The position numbers were made by a program, and so were the translations under genes. A stretch of 64,000 nt of DNA from an uncultured Muribaculaceae bacterium (GTDB lineage Bacteria > Bacteroidota > Bacteroidia > Bacteroidales > Muribaculaceae), in NCBI GenBank assembly GCA_947632485.1, contig CANRPJ010000010.1:1-64000 (forward strand). The letters are read 5' to 3'. Positions 1 to 7,682 of the stretch are shown here, in pieces. Below the pieces are notes generated by a model. The model had not been told where the DNA came from and did not search any database. It saw nothing but the letters and a program-made list of their open reading frames with translations. Within the stretch, counting starts at the first letter, position 1. Each line of letters begins with the position of its first letter.

Positions 1-54
1 AATTCAGTATCGATATTGATTTTTCTGCTACTTGCTTGTGCTTAGTCGCGTGCA

Positions 55-150
55 GGCCCCTTGACAGCCTTGACACGAAAAGAGGGTTATGTGATTGTGT
101 AGCATAGAATTAAGTGAATTTCGGTGTCAAGGTGGTCAAGCCTCCTTTCC
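55..150. repeat. Long palindromic element, copy 1 (degenerate right arm)
   Basis: The left arm at 55-75 reads GGCCCCTTGACAGCCTTGAC plus A and is identical to the left arm of copy 3 (25591-25611). The right arm at 125-150 begins TGTCAAGG and ends CCTTTCC, but has several changes from the perfect complement. The core between the arms is AT-rich and unrelated to the cores of the other two copies. Confidence 0.7.
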
Positions 151-238
151 TCATGGAGCTCTCGTATGGGTTGAATCGCGAGTAGTAGGGGGGCCGTGCC
201 TTAGAAGGAGGGGAGGCGGCAATCTGAGGATTTTTTGT

Positions 239-246
239 TAGATTTG
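239..246 (+). promoter_or_regulatory. Possible -7 box for the B3/B4 gene
   Basis: TAGATTTG fits the Bacteroidetes -7 consensus TAnnTTTG and lies 28 bp before the start codon at 275. No TTG is seen at the expected -33 distance, so support is moderate. Confidence 0.4.
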
Positions 247-274
247 TAAACCAAATGAGTCTATTCTATAAGGA

Positions 275-943
275 ATGAAATACAGCTTATCGATTGAACC
301 GTGCCTTAAGGCTGCCGCGCCCGATTATAAAGTGGTGCTGATGGAGGCCGATGTGGTCAACGGTCCTACCCCCGAAGCGCTCCGGAAAGCTATCGGAGAG
401 TTTAGTGAGGGGCTTCGTGCAGTGACCGAAATTCCCGACATTGCGGTGCGTCCCGGCATAGCGGCCACCAGGAGAGTCTATAAGGCTCTCGGCAAGGAGC
501 CGAACCGCTACCGCCCGAGCCATGAGCAGATGATGCGCAGGATTCTCCAGGGCAAAGGGCTCTATGAGGTGAGCGCGCTGGTCGATGCCGGCAATCTGTT
601 CTCGCTGATGAGCGGCTACAGCGTGGGAGTGTTCGATTCAGCCAAGGTGCAGGGCGAGAAGCTCAGCGTAGGTGTAGGCCGCGAGGGGGAGCCTTATACC
701 GGTATCGGACGCGGCCCTATCAATATAGAGCATCTTCCCGCCCTGCGCGATGAGGCCGGCGCCATCGGCACCCCGACCTCCGACAATGAGCGCACCATGA
801 CCGGCCCGGCTACGGAGCATATCGTGGTGACGATGCACGTGTTTGGCGTTGAAATGCCTATAGATGAGGCGATAGATCTCGCCCGCAGGCTTTTTGAAGA
901 ATATTGCGGGGCGTCGACGTTTGAGGCGGTAGTGATATCATGA
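275..943 (+). CDS. B3/B4 tRNA-binding-domain protein (stand-alone PheT-like domain)
   Basis: This 222-residue protein matches the B3/B4 fold found in the phenylalanyl-tRNA synthetase beta chain, where it carries the editing site. Stand-alone forms may act on amino acids or mischarged tRNA, but their role is not settled. The features that led to the call are the segment RPGIAATRRVYKALGKEPNR near residues 59-78 and the later GxGRGPINIEHLPALRDE and GTPTSDNERT stretches. There is no signal peptide, so it should be cytoplasmic. The ATG at 275 follows AAGGA. Its stop overlaps the start of the next gene by 4 bp (ATGA), which suggests translational coupling to a secreted glycosidase, an unexpected partner. 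Confidence 0.8.
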   Translation: MKYSLSIEPCLKAAAPDYKVVLMEADVVNGPTPEALRKAIGEFSEGLRAVTEIPDIAVRPGIAATRRVYKALGKEPNRYRPSHEQMMRRILQGKGLYEVSALVDAGNLFSLMSGYSVGVFDSAKVQGEKLSVGVGREGEPYTGIGRGPINIEHLPALRDEAGAIGTPTSDNERTMTGPATEHIVVTMHVFGVEMPIDEAIDLARRLFEEYCGASTFEAVVIS

Positions 944-3219
944 AGACTATGGATTCTCTTATTATAAAGCTATTTCTTTTTGCTGCCCTGGCTGCTTCCG
1001 GTCAGGTGGCTGCTGCTGGCGGGGTGGAGGGCAAGCCCTGGAAGCATGATTACCGCGCTGCTGACCTTGCCGCGCGCTGGGACGAGGCTGTGCCGCTCGG
1101 CAACGCCACTGTCGGGGCTCTCGTATGGAGCAAAAACGGCAGGCTCCGTATGTCGCTCGACCGGGCCGACCTCTGGGATCTGCGCCCGATGGAGCATCTC
1201 GCCGGGCCCGAGTTCTCCTTCCGCTGGGTGAAAGAGCAGTATGACAATGATAGCTACGAGGCGGTGCAGGAGCGCTTCGACGATCCCTACGAGGAGCTAC
1301 CCGGCCCGTCGAAGATTCCCGGTGCGGCTCTGGAGTTCGGTTCCTCCGATGGAGTGGCTTCCGTGAGGCTCTTCCGGAGGCAGGCTCTCTGTGAGGTAGA
1401 CTGGGAATCAGGCAGAAAGATGCAGTCGTTTGTCCATGCCGGCAAGCCCGTAGGCTGGTTCCGCTTCATCGGGGTGCCAGAGGGCTGGCAGCCTGAGCTG
1501 CTGCCGCCGGTGTATCGCGGAGGAGATGCCGACAGCGTCAACGACCAGAGCGGCGCCGAGCTCCTCGCCCTGGGCTATCGGCAGGGCAGTGTGGAGAGTC
1601 CTGCTCCCGGTGAGCTCAGCTACCATCAGGAAGGCTATGGCGATTTCTCCTACGATGTGGCTCTGAAATGGGAGGTTAGCGGCGATACGCTGACCGGAGT
1701 GTGGAGCGTCACCTCATCGCTTGCCCCTGAGAAGGCCGCCTACGAGGTAGCCAAAGCCTGGCAGAGGGGAATGGAGGCCGATTTCAGCGACCACACCCGC
1801 TGGTGGCGCGATTTCTATGCCCGCTCGGAAATATCGGTGCCCGACGAGGAGATCGAGCGCCAGTATTACGACGAAGTCTACAAGATGGGCTGCATAGCCC
1901 GCCCTGACTCCTATCCCATCTCGCTCCAGTCCGTATGGACCGCCGACAATGGCAAGCTTCCCCCCTGGAAAGGCGATTATCACCACGATCTCAACACACA
2001 GCTCAGCTATTGGCCTTTCTATGCCGGCAACAGGCTCGAGGAGGCCGCCGGCTATCTGGCGACCCTCTGGAATCAGCGTGATGTCCATAAGGCCTACACG
2101 CACCGGTATTTCGGCACCGATGGCCTCAATGTGCCCGGAGTTACAACCCTCACCGGAGAGCCTATGGGAGGCTGGATTCAATATTCCTTCGGCCCTACAG
2201 TATCAGCATGGCTGGCCCATCACTTCTGGCTGCAGTGGAAATACTCCGCCTCCGATGAGTTTCTGAGGGAGCGCGCCTATCCATATCTCAAAGATGTGGC
2301 CACCTATCTGGAGCAGATCACCGAACTGCGCCCCGACGGAGTGCGCAGCCTGCCTCTGAGCTCGTCGCCTGAGTTTTACGACAATTCGCGGAGTGCCTGG
2401 TTTCCGGAGATGACCAATTTCGACCGTGCTCTCACGAAGTTCGCCTTCAAGGCCGCTTCCGAGACCGCCGCAGCCGCCGGCCACCCCGACGAGGCTGCTC
2501 GCTGGGACAGCATCGGCGCTCAGCTACCCGACTATCTGCTTGATGCCGAAGGAGCCCTCAGCATAGCCCCCGAAGAGCCCTACGCCGCTTCCCACCGCCA
2601 TTTCTCCCATCTGCTCGCCTATCACCCTCTCGGGCTCATCGACCCCACGGGAAGCGCAGAAGAGGCAGCTGCTATCCGGGAGTCGCTCAAAAAGCTCGAT
2701 AGCTACGGCCCGCGCGGCTGGACAGGCTATTCCTGGGCTTGGCTCGGCAATATGAAGGCGCGCGCTTTCGACGGTGAGGGAGCTGCGGAGGCCTTGCGCA
2801 CGTTTGCCTCCTGCTTCTGCCTGCCCAACGGCTTCCATGCCAACGGCGACCAGAGCGGCACCGGAAAATCCGGCATGACCTACCGCCCCTTTACCCTCGA
2901 GGGCAACATGGCCTTCGCTGCCGGAGTGCAGGAGATGCTGCTGCAGAGCCATACGGGCACCGTCAGGGTGTTTCCCGCCGTGCCTGACTCCTGGAGCGAT
3001 GCTTCCTTCCGCGATCTGCGGGCTATGGGAGGCTTCCTCGTGAGCGCCCTGCGGGAAGGGGGAGCCACAAAGATAGTGGAGGTAAAGGCTGAGAAAGGAG
3101 GCACTCTCCGTCTCGCCAATCCCTTCAGCAGCGAATGGAGAGGTGCCTCACCCGGAGAGACCGTGGAGATTGAGATGAAACCCGGCGAAACCTTAGTTTT
3201 TGAATCTGCAGGGCAATAA
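940..3219 (+). CDS. Glycoside hydrolase, family 95-like (alpha-L-fucosidase type)
   Basis: The 759-residue protein has an N-terminal signal peptide (about residues 1-25, ending near VAAAGG), so it is exported. The N-terminal block WDEAVPLGNATVGALVW resembles the GH95 start (W-x-E-x-x-P-[LI]-G-N-G). The central block from SLQSVWTADNGKLPPW to DLNTQLSYWPFYAGNRLEE matches the family's (alpha/alpha)6 barrel signature, and SSSPE lies near the position of the family's catalytic acid. In the NxN-type motif the first Asn is replaced by Asp (DLNTQLS), so specificity may differ from classical alpha-1,2-fucosidases. It likely trims fucosylated or galactosylated glycans in the periplasm. It starts inside the ATGA overlap with the B3/B4 gene. 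Confidence 0.78.
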   Translation: MKTMDSLIIKLFLFAALAASGQVAAAGGVEGKPWKHDYRAADLAARWDEAVPLGNATVGALVWSKNGRLRMSLDRADLWDLRPMEHLAGPEFSFRWVKEQYDNDSYEAVQERFDDPYEELPGPSKIPGAALEFGSSDGVASVRLFRRQALCEVDWESGRKMQSFVHAGKPVGWFRFIGVPEGWQPELLPPVYRGGDADSVNDQSGAELLALGYRQGSVESPAPGELSYHQEGYGDFSYDVALKWEVSGDTLTGVWSVTSSLAPEKAAYEVAKAWQRGMEADFSDHTRWWRDFYARSEISVPDEEIERQYYDEVYKMGCIARPDSYPISLQSVWTADNGKLPPWKGDYHHDLNTQLSYWPFYAGNRLEEAAGYLATLWNQRDVHKAYTHRYFGTDGLNVPGVTTLTGEPMGGWIQYSFGPTVSAWLAHHFWLQWKYSASDEFLRERAYPYLKDVATYLEQITELRPDGVRSLPLSSSPEFYDNSRSAWFPEMTNFDRALTKFAFKAASETAAAAGHPDEAARWDSIGAQLPDYLLDAEGALSIAPEEPYAASHRHFSHLLAYHPLGLIDPTGSAEEAAAIRESLKKLDSYGPRGWTGYSWAWLGNMKARAFDGEGAAEALRTFASCFCLPNGFHANGDQSGTGKSGMTYRPFTLEGNMAFAAGVQEMLLQSHTGTVRVFPAVPDSWSDASFRDLRAMGGFLVSALREGGATKIVEVKAEKGGTLRLANPFSSEWRGASPGETVEIEMKPGETLVFESAGQ

Positions 3220-3237
3220 TCTTCCGGAAAATCGAGT

Positions 3238-3245
3238 TAAATTTG
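3238..3245 (+). promoter_or_regulatory. -7 promoter box for the flavodoxin-like gene
   Basis: TAAATTTG fits TAnnTTTG and is followed by GC, as is common in Bacteroidetes promoters. It lies just after the stop codon of the glycosidase and 68 bp before the ATG at 3313. No clear -33 TTG is present. Confidence 0.45.
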
Positions 3246-3312
3246 CAAAGTATTCGATAAAAAGAACCTACTTCCTCACCGCTGGATGCCCGCGGTTGGA
3301 TTGCAGCTGATT

Positions 3313-3849
3313 ATGAAAAAGGTACTTATTATTTCTACCAGTCCGCGCAAGGGAGGCAACTCCGATTCGCTCGCGGAGGAATTCAGAAAAGGAGCCACAG
3401 AGGCCGGCCACGAGGTGGAATACGTGAATCTGACCGGCAAGGAGATTAATTTCTGCCGTGGCTGTCTGGCTTGCCAGAAGACTCACCAATGCGTGATGCA
3501 CGACGATGCCGCTCAGATCTGCGCCAAGATGCATGATGCCGATGTGATCGTATGGGCCACTCCCGTATATTACTATTGCATCAGCGGCCAGATGAAGACT
3601 ATGATCGACCGCGGCAATCCCCTCTATGACACCGACTATCGCTTCACCAAGACCTATCTGCTGGCTGCTGCCGCTGAAGATGAGCCATTCGTGATCGAAG
3701 GGCCGCTCAAAGCCCTTCAGGGGTGGATTGACTGCTTCGACAGGCTGAGTCTCGCCGGCGTAGTGTTTGCGGGAGGAGTAAATTCCAAGGGCGATATCGC
3801 AGGCCATAAGGCGCTTAAGGAAGCCTACGAGGCCGGTAAGGCCGTCTGA
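3313..3849 (+). CDS. Flavodoxin-family / NADPH-dependent FMN reductase-like protein
   Basis: I chose the ATG at 3313 because the protein then begins MKKVLIISTSPRKGGNSDSL, the usual first beta strand and FMN phosphate-binding loop; a longer in-frame start at 3286 adds only an unconserved segment. The 178-residue cytoplasmic protein carries CRGCLACQKT, typical of the iron-sulfur flavoprotein-like subgroup of these reductases, and WATPVYYYCISGQMKTMIDR, the second flavin loop. It probably reduces a quinone or other small electron acceptor. It is followed after 30 bp by a MATE exporter and may share its transcript. Confidence 0.85.
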   Translation: MKKVLIISTSPRKGGNSDSLAEEFRKGATEAGHEVEYVNLTGKEINFCRGCLACQKTHQCVMHDDAAQICAKMHDADVIVWATPVYYYCISGQMKTMIDRGNPLYDTDYRFTKTYLLAAAAEDEPFVIEGPLKALQGWIDCFDRLSLAGVVFAGGVNSKGDIAGHKALKEAYEAGKAV

Positions 3850-3879
3850 CCCCGCCGGAGCAAGAAGATAGGGAGCACA

Positions 3880-5325
3880 ATGAGCGTCAATGCCACGCGC
3901 GATGGTCTGCTGAACCTCATCAGGGAAGGCAAGCCCATGAGTCTCAGGCAGCAGCTGAGGCTTACCGCCGTGTTGAGTATGCCGGCGATTGTGGCTCAGC
4001 TCTCTACCATCATAATGCAATATATCGATGCCTCTATGGTAGGCTCTCTGGGGGCCAACGCCTCGGCGTCGATAGGCCTTATGGCTACCTCCACATGGCT
4101 CTTCAGCGGCCTCTGCTCAGGCGCGGCTATGGGCTTCTCGGTCCAGGTGGCCAACAGGATAGGAGCCAACGACAAGCAAGGGGCGCAGGCGGTGCTCAAG
4201 CAATCGATAATGCCTACGCTTGCCTTCGGCATCTGCCTGGCTATTATAGGAATAGCGCTCAGCGGCTATCTGCCCGGCTGGCTGGGAGCGGAGAGGGAAA
4301 TTGCCGGTCCGGCTTCCACATATTTCCTCATCTTCGTGGCATCGCTGCCGATGCTTCAGCTCAACTATCTGGCAGGAGCCATGCTGCGGTGCAGCGGCAA
4401 TACGCTCTTCCCCGGGCTGGTCAATGTAGGCATGTGTCTGCTCGATGTGGTCTTCAATGCCTTCCTGATCTTCCCTACGCGGAGCGTCACGCTCTTTGGA
4501 GCGGCGTTTACCATGCCCGGTGCCGGCATGGGGGTGTCGGGAGCGGCCTTGGGCACGGCGCTGGCGGAACTCGTGGCCGGGGTGGTGATGTTCATCTACC
4601 TCTGCCTCTGGAACCGCGAGCTTAACCTACGGCACTGTGCTGCTAAATTGCGCACGAGCATCTCCAACCTCAAGCGCGCCATCAGGATAGCCCTGCCTCT
4701 CTGCGGCGAGCATTTCCTGCTCTGCGGAGCCCAGATTCTCATTACGGCCATAGTGGCGCCTCTTGGAGCGGTGGCGATAGCGGCCAATGCCTTTGCCGTA
4801 ACGGCTGAGAGCCTCTGCTATATGCCCGGCTACGGTATAGCTGAAGCTGCCACAACCCTGGTCGGCCAGAGCCTCGGAGCGGCGCGCAAGAAGCTCGCCC
4901 GAAGCTTCGCCAACATTACGGTGGTGTCAGGAATCCTCGTGATGACCCTTATGGGCGTATTCATGTATCTTGGCGCTCCCTTCATGATGGAGATAATCTC
5001 TCCGGTGCAGGAGATAGTTGATGCCGGAGTGCGCGTGCTCAGGATTGAGGCCTTCGCCGAGCCGATGTTTGCAGCCTCGATCGTGGCCTACGGAGTATTT
5101 ATCGGTGCGGGCGATACCCTCATACCCAGCGGCATGAATCTGGGCAGCATCTGGGTGGTGCGCCTCTCGCTGGCGGCCTGGCTCGCCCCGAAGCTGGGTC
5201 TAACCGGCGTATGGATAGCTATGGCCGTGGAGCTCTGCTTCAGAGGCTTCATCTTCCTCTGGCGCCTGAAGACCGACTATTGGCTTCATGCCAACAAAAA
5301 GATGTTTTCCAACGAAAAGAAATAG
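3880..5325 (+). CDS. MATE-family efflux transporter
   Basis: The 481-residue protein has about twelve hydrophobic segments in two similar halves. The first half carries the MATE entry segment MPAIVAQLSTIIMQYIDASMVGSLG and the second the matching LCGEHFLLCGAQILITAIVAPLG. It would export a drug, toxin or metabolite in exchange for Na+ or H+ across the inner membrane. The amphipathic N-terminal stretch before the first helix is usual for Bacteroidales members. It lies 30 bp after the flavodoxin-like gene and 31 bp before the DUF362 lipoprotein, so an operon is likely. The substrate cannot be read from sequence. Confidence 0.92.
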   Translation: MSVNATRDGLLNLIREGKPMSLRQQLRLTAVLSMPAIVAQLSTIIMQYIDASMVGSLGANASASIGLMATSTWLFSGLCSGAAMGFSVQVANRIGANDKQGAQAVLKQSIMPTLAFGICLAIIGIALSGYLPGWLGAEREIAGPASTYFLIFVASLPMLQLNYLAGAMLRCSGNTLFPGLVNVGMCLLDVVFNAFLIFPTRSVTLFGAAFTMPGAGMGVSGAALGTALAELVAGVVMFIYLCLWNRELNLRHCAAKLRTSISNLKRAIRIALPLCGEHFLLCGAQILITAIVAPLGAVAIAANAFAVTAESLCYMPGYGIAEAATTLVGQSLGAARKKLARSFANITVVSGILVMTLMGVFMYLGAPFMMEIISPVQEIVDAGVRVLRIEAFAEPMFAASIVAYGVFIGAGDTLIPSGMNLGSIWVVRLSLAAWLAPKLGLTGVWIAMAVELCFRGFIFLWRLKTDYWLHANKKMFSNEKK

Positions 5326-5356
5326 AAATTCAATCTCAATAACATCAATATCAGAA

Positions 5357-6379
5357 ATGAAAAAAATCATCATTACATTGGCTTGCATGGCCGCGATGAC
5401 TACCGCATGCAGCAGCACCAAAACCGGTTCTGACTCGGATTCCGACAGCAGCCAGGTAGCAGAGGCTCAGGGAGAGCCCATAGTATATTTCACCAAGGAG
5501 ATCACCCCCGAGAGCCTCGTGAAGATCTTCCGTAAGCTCGGAGTGGAGCCCTCAGGCAATGTGGCTGTGAAGATCAGCACCGGCGAGGGTGGCAACACCC
5601 ACTATCTCAAGCCCGAGCTGATAGGGCAGCTGGTGAAGGAGGTCGACGGTACGATCGTAGAGTGCTGCACCGCCTACGGAGGCACCCGTCAGGACCCTAA
5701 GAAGCACTGGGAGACTATCCGCGACCACGGCTTCGACAAGATAGCCAAGGTTGACATCATGGACGAGTTTGGAGAGATGCGGATACCGGTGAAGGATACC
5801 ACCCACATCAAATATGATATCGTAGGCGATCATCTGAAGAACTACGATTTCATGATCAACCTCGCCCATTTTAAGGGCCACGCCATGGGCGGATTCGGAG
5901 GAGTGCTCAAGAACGCCTCTATCGGAGTGGCCTCGACCGGAGGCAAGGCCTATATCCACACCGCCGGCAAGACCGATAAGGCAGGCGAGCTCTGGCAGAA
6001 CCTCCCCGAGCAAGACAGCTTCCTCGAGAGCATGGCTGCAGCAGCTCAGGGTGTGCACGACTACATGAACTCCAAGAGCACCAACGGAGAGCCCCGTGTG
6101 ATCTATATCAATGTGCTCAACAACCTCTCCGTAGACTGCGACTGCGACGGCCACCCGGCAGCCCCTGAGATGAAGGATCTTGGCATCGCCGCCAGCCTCG
6201 ACCCAGTGGCTCTCGATCAGGCCTGCCTCGACATGGTGTTCAACCACGAATCGAAGGAGGGCGACGACTCCAAAGCCCTCATAGAGCGCATCAACCGCCA
6301 GCATGGCACCCACATCACCCCCTACGCCGAATCCATCGGGCTCGGCTCCACGAAATATCAGCTCGTAAACATTGACTGA
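5357..6379 (+). CDS. DUF362-domain lipoprotein
   Basis: The start at 5357 gives a lipoprotein signal, MKKIIITLACMAAMTTACSS, with the lipobox cysteine at residue 18, followed by a Ser/Asp-rich linker. The rest of the 340 residues matches DUF362: the TGEGGNTHYLKPELIG and LAHFKGHAMGGFGGVLKN stretches are typical. Many DUF362 proteins are fused to ferredoxin domains; this one has no CxxCxxC cluster and would be anchored outside the inner membrane. The reaction is unknown. An earlier in-frame start at 5288 would overlap the MATE gene and bury the signal peptide. It precedes an alcohol dehydrogenase by 39 bp. Confidence 0.85.
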   Translation: MKKIIITLACMAAMTTACSSTKTGSDSDSDSSQVAEAQGEPIVYFTKEITPESLVKIFRKLGVEPSGNVAVKISTGEGGNTHYLKPELIGQLVKEVDGTIVECCTAYGGTRQDPKKHWETIRDHGFDKIAKVDIMDEFGEMRIPVKDTTHIKYDIVGDHLKNYDFMINLAHFKGHAMGGFGGVLKNASIGVASTGGKAYIHTAGKTDKAGELWQNLPEQDSFLESMAAAAQGVHDYMNSKSTNGEPRVIYINVLNNLSVDCDCDGHPAAPEMKDLGIAASLDPVALDQACLDMVFNHESKEGDDSKALIERINRQHGTHITPYAESIGLGSTKYQLVNID

Positions 6380-6418
6380 TAGCAGCGCGTTGTAACCTAT
6401 GGTTAATATCGCATTATC

Positions 6419-7588
6419 ATGATACAGAATTTTGATTATCATACCCCTACGAGGGTCATCTTCGGCAAGGGAGTGGTAGAGCAGCTTCCCGAAGTGATGA
6501 AGCCGCTTGGAAAGCGCATTCTCCTCGCCTACGGAGGCGGCAGCATCAAGCGCATGGGCCTCTACCAGAAGGTGAAGGATCTGCTGAAGGATTTCGAGAT
6601 TACGGAGCTTTCCGGAATCGAACCCAACCCGAAATATGACCCCTCAGTGCTCGAAGGAGTGCGCCTCTGCAAGGAAAACGATATCGAGGCTATCCTCTCG
6701 GTAGGCGGCGGATCTGTGCTCGACTGCTGCAAGGCTATAGCCGGAGGCGCCAAATACGACGGCGATCCCTGGGATCTGATCACATATAAGGAGGAGACGA
6801 AGGCAGCTCTCCCGATCGTAGATATAATGACTCTCGCAGCCACCGGCAGTGAATACGACGCCGGAGTAGTGATTTCGCGCACCGAGACCAACGACAAGGT
6901 GCCCTACCAGAGCCCCTACCTCTACCCGGTATGCTCCTTCCTCTATCCGACCTATACCTTTACGGTCAATGCGAAGCACACCGCCGCGGGAGTGGCCGAC
7001 GCATTCAATCATGTGCTCGAGCAATACTTCTGCTCCGACCATAACATGGTGGCCGACGGCTTCTGCGAGGCCCTGCTGCGCACCCTGATCCACTACGCTC
7101 CGATAGCCATTGCCAAACCCGATGACTATGAGGCGCGCGCCGAGATAATGTATGCCTGCATGTATGGCTGCAACGGAATTCTCGAGCTGGGCAATTCGCC
7201 ATCTGGCTGGCCTATGCACGCCATAGAGCACGCCCTTTCAGCCTACTACGACATCACCCACGGCGAGGGACTGGCTATCATCACACCCCGCTGGATGCGC
7301 CATATCCTCAGCCCCCGCACGATGGAGCGCTTCGTAAGCCTCGGCACCGCCATCTACGGCATCGACCCCAACCTCCCCGAAAAGGAGATAGCAGAGCAGA
7401 CAATCGACCGCACATATAAATTCTTCGAGTCGATCGGGTTGCCGATGCACCTCCGTCAGGTAGGCATCGACGAGAGCCGGCTGCGCGAGATGGCAGCCCA
7501 CGTGAAGGAAGACGTGATGCAGCAAGGCGAGCAATACGTAGTCCTCTCTGAAGACGACGTCTACGGCATCCTCCACGACTCCCTCTAA
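6419..7588 (+). CDS. Iron-containing alcohol dehydrogenase (YqhD/butanol dehydrogenase type)
   Basis: The 389-residue protein has the group III dehydrogenase layout. The N-terminal nucleotide domain carries GGGSVLDCCKAIA, and the C-terminal helical domain carries the metal ligands in HAIEHALSAYYDITHGEGLA (residues about 262-281). The opening NFDYHTPTRVIFGKG matches NADPH-dependent butanol dehydrogenases and YqhD. It would reduce aldehydes to alcohols in the cytoplasm, using NAD(P)H and Fe2+ or Zn2+. A hairpin terminator follows the stop codon. Confidence 0.92.
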   Translation: MIQNFDYHTPTRVIFGKGVVEQLPEVMKPLGKRILLAYGGGSIKRMGLYQKVKDLLKDFEITELSGIEPNPKYDPSVLEGVRLCKENDIEAILSVGGGSVLDCCKAIAGGAKYDGDPWDLITYKEETKAALPIVDIMTLAATGSEYDAGVVISRTETNDKVPYQSPYLYPVCSFLYPTYTFTVNAKHTAAGVADAFNHVLEQYFCSDHNMVADGFCEALLRTLIHYAPIAIAKPDDYEARAEIMYACMYGCNGILELGNSPSGWPMHAIEHALSAYYDITHGEGLAIITPRWMRHILSPRTMERFVSLGTAIYGIDPNLPEKEIAEQTIDRTYKFFESIGLPMHLRQVGIDESRLREMAAHVKEDVMQQGEQYVVLSEDDVYGILHDSL

Positions 7589-7613
7589 TCCCCAGAGATT
7601 ACTTCTTAAATGG

Positions 7614-7644
7614 TAGCATCGGTTTTGGCCGGTGCTATTTTTTT
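7614..7644 (+). terminator. Rho-independent terminator that contains the next gene's -33 box
   Basis: Arms at 7614-7622 and 7629-7637 pair over 9 bp with one G-T pair and are followed by seven T (7638-7644). The loop holds the TTTG (7624-7627) that serves as the -33 element of the next promoter. Confidence 0.75.
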
Positions 7645-7654
7645 ACTAACTTTG
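7624..7654 (+). promoter_or_regulatory. Sigma-ABfr promoter of the alpha-galactosidase gene
   Basis: TTTG at 7624-7627, 19 bp, then TAACTTTG at 7647-7654: a near-consensus Bacteroidetes promoter 29 bp before the ATG at 7683. Confidence 0.75.
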
Positions 7655-7682
7655 TGGAATAACCTAACCAACAAGCTATCAG

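Larger units (their letters stand above)
1..274. other. Non-coding stretch before the first gene
   Basis: No credible ORF lies here. The stretch holds one degenerate copy of the long palindrome family (55-150), a purine-rich patch around 185-220, and a possible -7 box just before the first gene. The end of any upstream gene is outside the window. Confidence 0.6.
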
